Shown: positions 6,362 to 6,415 of the stretch, piece after piece
How the letters are laid out: each line of letters starts with the position of its first letter
Position numbering within the stretch: the stretch's first letter is position 1
Source of the DNA: Leucobacter sp.
GTDB lineage: Bacteria; Actinomycetota; Actinomycetes; Actinomycetales; Microbacteriaceae
Assembly (NCBI GenBank): GCA_017990305.1
Contig: JAGNOB010000112.1
Coordinates: 1-6,415, forward strand
Direction: 5' to 3'
Length of the DNA: 6,415 nt
Notes under the pieces: generated by a model
The model's input: the letters and a program-made list of their open reading frames with translations, nothing else
What the model was told of the DNA's origin: nothing
Databases searched by the model: none
Position numbers and translations under genes: made by a program

Positions 6362-6415
6362 GCGGTCTCCCAACTGGGTGGCTTGTTCCTGCCATCAGTA
6401 AACACCCACGAGGCG
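6358..6415 (-). CDS. C-terminal end of a gene entering from the right edge
   Basis: One minus-strand frame is open from the window edge and encodes ASWVFTDGRNKPPSWETA before a TGA at 6360-6358. That stop overlaps the ATG of the next gene (ATGA), which is typical of translationally coupled genes and is the main reason to prefer this frame. The two other frames stop at TGA 6395-6397 or a little further downstream inside the next gene. Only 18 codons are visible, so neither family nor function can be assigned. Confidence 0.4.
   Translation of the reverse strand, partial: ASWVFTDGRNKPPSWETA
6367..6371 (-). promoter_or_regulatory. Ribosome binding site of the frameshifted small gene
   Basis: The minus strand reads GGGAG, 5 nt before the ATG at 6361. 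It supports this ATG over an in-frame TTG at 6373, which would add four residues and would start inside the Shine-Dalgarno region. Confidence 0.55.

Larger units (their letters stand above)
5604..6415. other. Lower-GC accessory segment next to ispH
   Basis: Hand counts of 60-base lines give about 57% GC (5881-5940), 52% (5941-6000), 53% (6061-6120) and 57% (6121-6180). Lines inside ispH (4681-4740) and fumC (61-120) give 70% and 67%. The segment holds only small, unrecognised minus-strand genes, at least one of them broken. No transposase, tRNA gene or clear direct repeat is visible, so the mechanism of entry is not shown. The left boundary appears to be at or just after the ispH stop. Confidence 0.6.

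Overview
The window looks like a chromosomal segment of a high-GC actinobacterium, most likely a member of the Microbacteriaceae such as Leucobacter or a relative. This rests on GC of roughly 67-70% in sampled lines of the core genes, an actinobacterial DUF4245-type membrane protein next to fumarase and exonuclease VII genes, and the IspH sequence style. Genus level is a guess; no database search was possible.

Layout. Positions 1-4402 are one tightly packed minus-strand gene series, read from right to left: xseA, xseB, a DUF4245-type single-pass membrane protein, a beta-carbonic anhydrase and fumC. Gaps are 17 nt, 2 nt, a 4-nt ATGA overlap and 42 nt. The series ends at a 17-bp perfect hairpin with a UUCG loop, 13 nt after the fumC stop. 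ispH (4509-5603) is divergent from xseA across a 106-nt intergenic region. Each of its two flanking ATGs lies exactly 7 nt downstream of a TAGRCT -10-like hexamer, which suggests two leaderless promoters facing opposite ways and fixes the likely starts.

From the end of ispH to the right edge (5604-6415) the character changes. GC falls to about 52-57% in sampled lines, and small unrecognised minus-strand genes appear, linked by ATGA overlaps and good Shine-Dalgarno sites: the last codons of a gene entering from the right edge, a roughly 104-residue gene broken by one missing base in a C tract, and a roughly 120-residue gene whose 3' end has no stop before it runs antisense into ispH. This looks like the decayed end of an accessory module that was inserted or deleted up to the ispH stop. 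A toxin/immunity cassette is one possible reading, but it is not proven.

How the genes fit together. XseA and XseB are the two subunits of exonuclease VII. Fumarase belongs to the TCA cycle, and carbonic anhydrase supplies bicarbonate for anaplerotic carboxylation. IspH makes isoprenoid precursors through the MEP pathway. The core genes are ordinary housekeeping functions; the unusual content is in the right-hand 800 bases and in the ispH/xseA promoter region.
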